NCBI GenBank assembly: GCA_028820945.1
Contig: JAPPHW010000235.1
Span: forward strand, 1 to 8,334
Direction: 5' to 3'
DNA: 8,334 nucleotides
DNA from: Defluviicoccus sp.
GTDB lineage: Bacteria; Pseudomonadota; Alphaproteobacteria; MPNO01
A program made the position numbers and the translations under genes. Under the pieces are notes generated by a model. The model made no database searches, was not told the origin of the DNA, and was given only the letters and a program-made list of their open reading frames with translations. How positions within the stretch are numbered: position 1 is the first letter of the stretch; the number at the start of each line of letters is the position of its first letter. This document shows, piece by piece, positions 6,071-8,334 of the stretch.

Positions 6071-6550
6071 TCAGCGTTTGCCGAACTCCTCGGCGGATAT
6101 GCCGACCTGAACGATCCGAGGCCGGTCGACCCCCGCCACGCCGACATACTTGAAGACCTTCCGGTCGGCTTCGCGCGGGCGCGATTCCTGTTTCACTACC
6201 GTCCTGGAGCCATCGAGCAGCGCGGCGAACGGGGCCGCCTGGGTGCCCGCCTCTGGATCGGTGGGGAAGGTGAAATCGATCCCCTTGACGTTGGTAAAAA
6301 CGACCCGGCCCTTCTCGTCGCTCACCCAGAATTCGGTCACCGCGGAGCGTTCCGCGACGAGTGTCAGCACGGCGTTGATCTCGTCCCGCTCCATCCCGGC
6401 CTTGAGAGCGGCGGCCACGAAATGGGCCGTCAGCATCGCTTCCGCCACCATGTGCCTCGAATGAAAATTCTCCAATGCCGGTTTTTCGGCAGCCTGCAGG
6501 CCGCCGGTCAGGAGAATGAGCGAACTTGCGATTCCAACAAGCCTTTTCAT
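6071..6550 (-). CDS. Small secreted protein with Cache/PAS-like sensor domain, no output domain
   Basis: The product is 159 residues. Residues 1-20 form a signal peptide (MKR, hydrophobic core, cut after GLQA before AEKPALE). After a helical stretch of about 50 residues comes a mixed beta region: VTEFWVSDEKGRVVFTN (71-87), FTFPTD, AAPFAALLDGSRTVVKQESR, then KVFKYVGVAGVDRPRIVQVG. The order 'strand, D-x-x-G turn, strand, PF..LL.G, Q..., KYVGV..vD.PRIVQVG' is what extracytoplasmic single-Cache sensor domains show in chemoreceptors and diguanylate cyclases. Here no transmembrane or signalling part follows, so it should be a free periplasmic ligand-binding protein. GAGGAG lies 6 bases before ATG 6550. 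It is convergent with dctM. A link to the transporter is only a guess, and the fold assignment rests on pattern memory. Confidence 0.6.
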   Translation of the reverse strand: MKRLVGIASSLILLTGGLQAAEKPALENFHSRHMVAEAMLTAHFVAAALKAGMERDEINAVLTLVAERSAVTEFWVSDEKGRVVFTNVKGIDFTFPTDPEAGTQAAPFAALLDGSRTVVKQESRPREADRKVFKYVGVAGVDRPRIVQVGISAEEFGKR

Positions 6551-6573
6551 GATCGTCTCCTCGGTATTCTTGG

Positions 6574-6604
6574 CGGACCGCGCGATGATTCCTCGCGCGG
6601 TCCG
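6574..6604 (+). terminator. Perfect 12-bp inverted repeat, possible terminator or leader hairpin
   Basis: CGGACCGCGCGA (6574-6585) and TCGCGCGGTCCG (6593-6604) are exact reverse complements around a 7-base loop TGATTCC. Read on the plus strand it is followed by a T-rich stretch (ATGTTTGTTAATT), as expected of a weak intrinsic terminator shielding vapBC from transcripts that run past dctM. Read on the minus strand it would lie in the leader of the secreted Cache-like gene, ending 23 bases before the start codon, with no T run after it. An operator for a dimeric regulator is a third possibility. Confidence 0.6.
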
Positions 6605-6622
6605 ATGTTTGTTAATTCGCCA

Positions 6623-6656
6623 TTGCTCATATTGTTCTATGGTGTATTACATACAC
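6623..6656 (+). promoter_or_regulatory. vapBC promoter and palindromic operator abutting the start codon
   Basis: GTGTAT-TAC-ATACAC (6642-6656) is a perfect palindrome with 6-base arms and a 3-base centre, and its last base directly precedes the vapB ATG. VapBC pairs typically repress their own promoter through such a site bound by the ribbon-helix-helix antitoxin. A candidate promoter is TTGCTC (6623-6628), 16 bases, TATTAC (6645-6650), which would start transcription at or next to the A of the ATG. The region is markedly AT-rich against its surroundings. No ribosome-binding site is present, consistent with a leaderless message. The palindrome is seen directly; promoter and leaderless start are inferences. 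Confidence 0.6.
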
Positions 6657-6860
6657 ATGTCACGCACCAACATCGACATCGACGAGGAAGCTTGCGCCAA
6701 GGTGATGACCCGTTTCCGTCTGGCGACCAAGCGGGAAGCCGTGAACTTTGCCTTGCAGACGCTCGCGGCGGAGCCGCTCGGCATCGACGAAGCCAGGCAG
6801 CTTCGCGGGTCGGGCTGGGAAGGCGATCTCGAAGGGCTGCGCTCCGGCCGCTCCGCTTGA
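6657..6860 (+). CDS. vapB: VapB-family antitoxin (ribbon-helix-helix)
   Basis: The product is 67 residues. The N-terminal SRTNIDIDEEACAKVM is the DNA-binding ribbon-helix-helix strand and first helix, followed by TKREAVNFALQTLA (about 25-38), the hallmark of the VapB antitoxin family, and a C-terminal toxin-binding tail containing GSGWEGDLEGLR. It should bind and inhibit the VapC RNase downstream and repress the shared promoter. ATG 6657 is chosen because the ribbon strand begins at once; an in-frame ATG at 6639 would add only MVYYIH and would lie inside the operator. Neither has a ribosome-binding site. Its stop overlaps the vapC start by four bases (TTGA). Confidence 0.85.
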   Translation: MSRTNIDIDEEACAKVMTRFRLATKREAVNFALQTLAAEPLGIDEARQLRGSGWEGDLEGLRSGRSA

Positions 6861-7249
6861 TTCTGATCGATACATCCGCATGGGTCGAATTCCTGCGGGA
6901 TACTGGGTCGCCGACATGCGAACGCGTCGATTCTCTACTGGGGAGCGATATCGCGACCTGCGACATGATTCGGATGGAGGTGCTGGCCGGCGCGCGCGAT
7001 GAGCATCATCTCGGGAGTCTCCGACGCCTGCTCGCGCGCGCGGTTTCCCTACCGACGATGCCAGCGAACTATGAGCTGGGAGCCGCGCTTTATCGTCGCT
7101 GCCGCCATCGCGGCGAAACGGTGCGCAAGATGGTCGATTGTCTGATCGCGTCTATCGCGATCCACTCCGGCGCGACCCTGCTTCACCGCGACGCCGATTT
7201 CGACGTTCTGGAGCGCCACACGGAGCTGGCGGTCGACCGGCACGGGTAG
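6857..7249 (+). CDS. vapC: VapC toxin, PIN-domain ribonuclease
   Basis: The product is 130 residues, normal for VapC. It starts ILIDTSAWVEFLRD after a TTG initiator at 6857-6859, whose bases overlap the vapB TGA stop; without this start the conserved first PIN strand would be lost, and the next candidate (CTG 6863) would remove two more residues. The acidic metal-binding residues are visible: D5 in LIDTSAW, E41 in RMEVLAG, D94 in VDCLIASIA and D112 (with D114/D116 near it) in LLHRDADFD. VapC enzymes cut specific RNAs, often tRNA, using Mg2+. The set of catalytic residues is complete, so the toxin is likely active. It is translationally coupled to the antitoxin and convergent with proV, whose end lies 17 bases away. 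The RNA target cannot be inferred. Confidence 0.87.
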   Translation: MILIDTSAWVEFLRDTGSPTCERVDSLLGSDIATCDMIRMEVLAGARDEHHLGSLRRLLARAVSLPTMPANYELGAALYRRCRHRGETVRKMVDCLIASIAIHSGATLLHRDADFDVLERHTELAVDRHG

Positions 7250-7266
7250 TCCGCGCTCGCGGGCGC

Positions 7267-8292
7267 TCAATCGGGCTTCGCCAGGGCGGAGACGATCCTC
7301 TCCAGGCGGACCGAGCCCACCGGCTTTCCGTTCCGGGTTACCGTCGCGACCTCGGCGCCCGTGCCGATCAGCGATTGGAGCGCGTCGTCGAGTACCGCGC
7401 CTGCGTCGACTTGCGGCGCGCCGTTCGCAGGCTCGGCGTCCATGATCGAGGCCACCTCGATGGCGCGTCCCCGGTTGATGTCCTTGATGAACTCCGCCAC
7501 GTAGTCGTCCGCCGGACGCATGACGATTTCCTGCGGCGTGCCGATCTGCACCGCCTCGCCGTCGCGCAGGATGGCGATGTTGTTGCCGAGCCGTAGCGCC
7601 TCTTCCAGGTCGTGGGTGATGAAGACGATGGTCTTGTGCAGCTCGGTCTGCAGGTCGAGGAGGATGTTCTGCATGTCGGTGCGGATCAGGGGATCCAGCG
7701 CCGAGAACGGCTCGTCCATGAGCAGGATCTCGGCGTCGGTGGCGAGCGCCCGGGCGAGGCCGACCCGTTGCTGCATCCCGCCGGACAGCTGCGTCGTGTA
7801 GTAGTCTTCGTAGCCGGTGAGCCCGACCCGGTCGATCCAGTGCTGGCCGCGTTCCGCGGCTTCCGCCTTGTCCATGCCCTGAACGCGGAGCCCGTAGGCG
7901 ACGTTGTCGACCACCGTGCGGTGGGGCAGAAGCGCGAAACGCTGGAACACCATGGACGCCTTCAGGCGCCGGAATTCCCGCAACTCCTGCTGGGTCATGC
8001 CGAGGACGTCCACACCGTCGACCAGAACCTCGCCGGCGGTCGGTTCGATGAGCCGGTTGATGTGGCGGATCAGCGTGGACTTTCCCGACCCCGACAGGCC
8101 CATGACGACCTGAATGTGGTGCGCCGTGACATCGAGGTCGATGGCTCTCAGGCCGACCACGTGCCCGTAGCGCTCGAGCAGGTCGTCCTTCGACATCCCC
8201 GCCCTGACGTGCTCCGTCATCAGGGCCGCCTTCGGTCCGAAGATCTTGTAGAGGTCCCTGATCGCGACCTTTATGTCAGTGTCCGTGCTCAT
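7267..8292 (-). CDS. proV: Glycine betaine/proline-type ABC importer ATP-binding protein (ProV-like)
   Basis: The product is 341 residues. The N-terminal extension VAIRDLYKIFGPKAALM, followed by about 20 residues before the ATPase core, marks the ProV/OpuAA branch. Nucleotide-binding motifs are all present: Walker A GLSGSGKS (65-72), Q-loop Q117 in VFQRFALLPHRTV, signature LSGGMQQRV (169-177), Walker B ILLMDE (189-194), and H227 in FITHDLEEA. Residues about 275-341 (VDAGAVLDDALQSL ... NGKPVGSVRLERIV) look like one CBS-type module, while E. coli ProV has about 400 residues with two. It energises import of a quaternary amine or proline-type osmolyte across the inner membrane. The permease and binding protein are not in the window and would lie to the right. 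The start at 8292 is fixed by the family N-terminus, although the GGAGG site sits only one base away. The substrate could differ from betaine. Confidence 0.88.
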   Translation of the reverse strand: MSTDTDIKVAIRDLYKIFGPKAALMTEHVRAGMSKDDLLERYGHVVGLRAIDLDVTAHHIQVVMGLSGSGKSTLIRHINRLIEPTAGEVLVDGVDVLGMTQQELREFRRLKASMVFQRFALLPHRTVVDNVAYGLRVQGMDKAEAAERGQHWIDRVGLTGYEDYYTTQLSGGMQQRVGLARALATDAEILLMDEPFSALDPLIRTDMQNILLDLQTELHKTIVFITHDLEEALRLGNNIAILRDGEAVQIGTPQEIVMRPADDYVAEFIKDINRGRAIEVASIMDAEPANGAPQVDAGAVLDDALQSLIGTGAEVATVTRNGKPVGSVRLERIVSALAKPD

Positions 8293-8293
8293 C

Positions 8294-8298
8294 CCTCC
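8294..8298 (-). promoter_or_regulatory. Ribosome-binding site of proV, unusually close to the start
   Basis: On the minus strand the bases read GGAGG, one G, then the ATG of proV. Normal spacing is about 5-9 bases. No alternative ATG, GTG or TTG lies at the right distance without deleting the conserved N-terminus, so either this site is inefficient or initiation uses another upstream element. Confidence 0.45.
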
Positions 8299-8334
8299 GG
8301 TGTTTTTGCAGGTTCTTTCCGAACCCCTGCGAGA

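Noticed and set aside
6551..6656. Horizontal transfer scar around vapBC suggested by the AT-rich stretch
   Set aside because: The AT-rich part is limited to about 50 bases of promoter; the vapB and vapC coding parts have GC-rich codon use like their neighbours, and no integrase, direct repeats or tRNA is present.
7250..7266. Possible bidirectional terminator between vapC and proV
   Set aside because: The best stem is about four pairs (CCGC/GCGG) without a T run on either strand.

Overview
The window is a GC-rich, gene-dense stretch of bacterial chromosome. The gene families (Rieske oxygenase, family III CoA-transferase, DctPQM TRAP transporter, ProV-type ABC ATPase, VapBC) and the base composition fit a Proteobacterium, most likely an alphaproteobacterium with a catabolic lifestyle. 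This placement is an inference: there is no rRNA or other phylogenetic marker here. No gene-free gap exceeds about 130 bases. No tRNA, rRNA, CRISPR array, insertion sequence or phage gene was seen.

Layout. (1) 1-193, minus: the N-terminal part of an NTF2/SnoaL-like protein that runs off the left edge. (2) 194-320: a divergent promoter region. (3) 321-3057, plus: a Rieske non-haem iron oxygenase alpha subunit, a CaiB/BaiF CoA-transferase and a small two-CxxC zinc-ribbon protein of the acetone carboxylase gamma-subunit type. (4) 3162-6070, plus: a complete TRAP transporter in the order dctP, dctQ, dctM, with a strong hairpin between dctP and dctQ. (5) 6071-6550, minus: a small secreted protein with a Cache/PAS-like sensor fold, whose stop codon directly abuts the dctM stop. 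(6) 6551-6656: a divergent regulatory region with a perfect 12-bp inverted repeat and a palindrome touching the vapB start. (7) 6657-7249, plus: a VapB/VapC toxin-antitoxin pair. (8) 7267-8292, minus: a ProV-like ATPase of a glycine betaine/proline-type importer, with its partners presumably beyond the right edge.

How the parts may work together. The plus-strand genes from 321 to 6070 look like one uptake-and-degradation unit. The TRAP system would import an organic acid, the Rieske oxygenase would hydroxylate or O-demethylate it, and the CoA-transferase would move CoA onto an acid intermediate. The zinc-ribbon protein is the puzzle: its relatives are small subunits of ATP-dependent ketone carboxylases, yet the large hydantoinase-like subunits are not next to it here. 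The substrate cannot be read from the sequence. The Cache-like secreted protein, convergent with dctM, could be a periplasmic ligand sensor, but that is speculative. The VapBC pair and the ProV operon look functionally unrelated to the catabolic unit.
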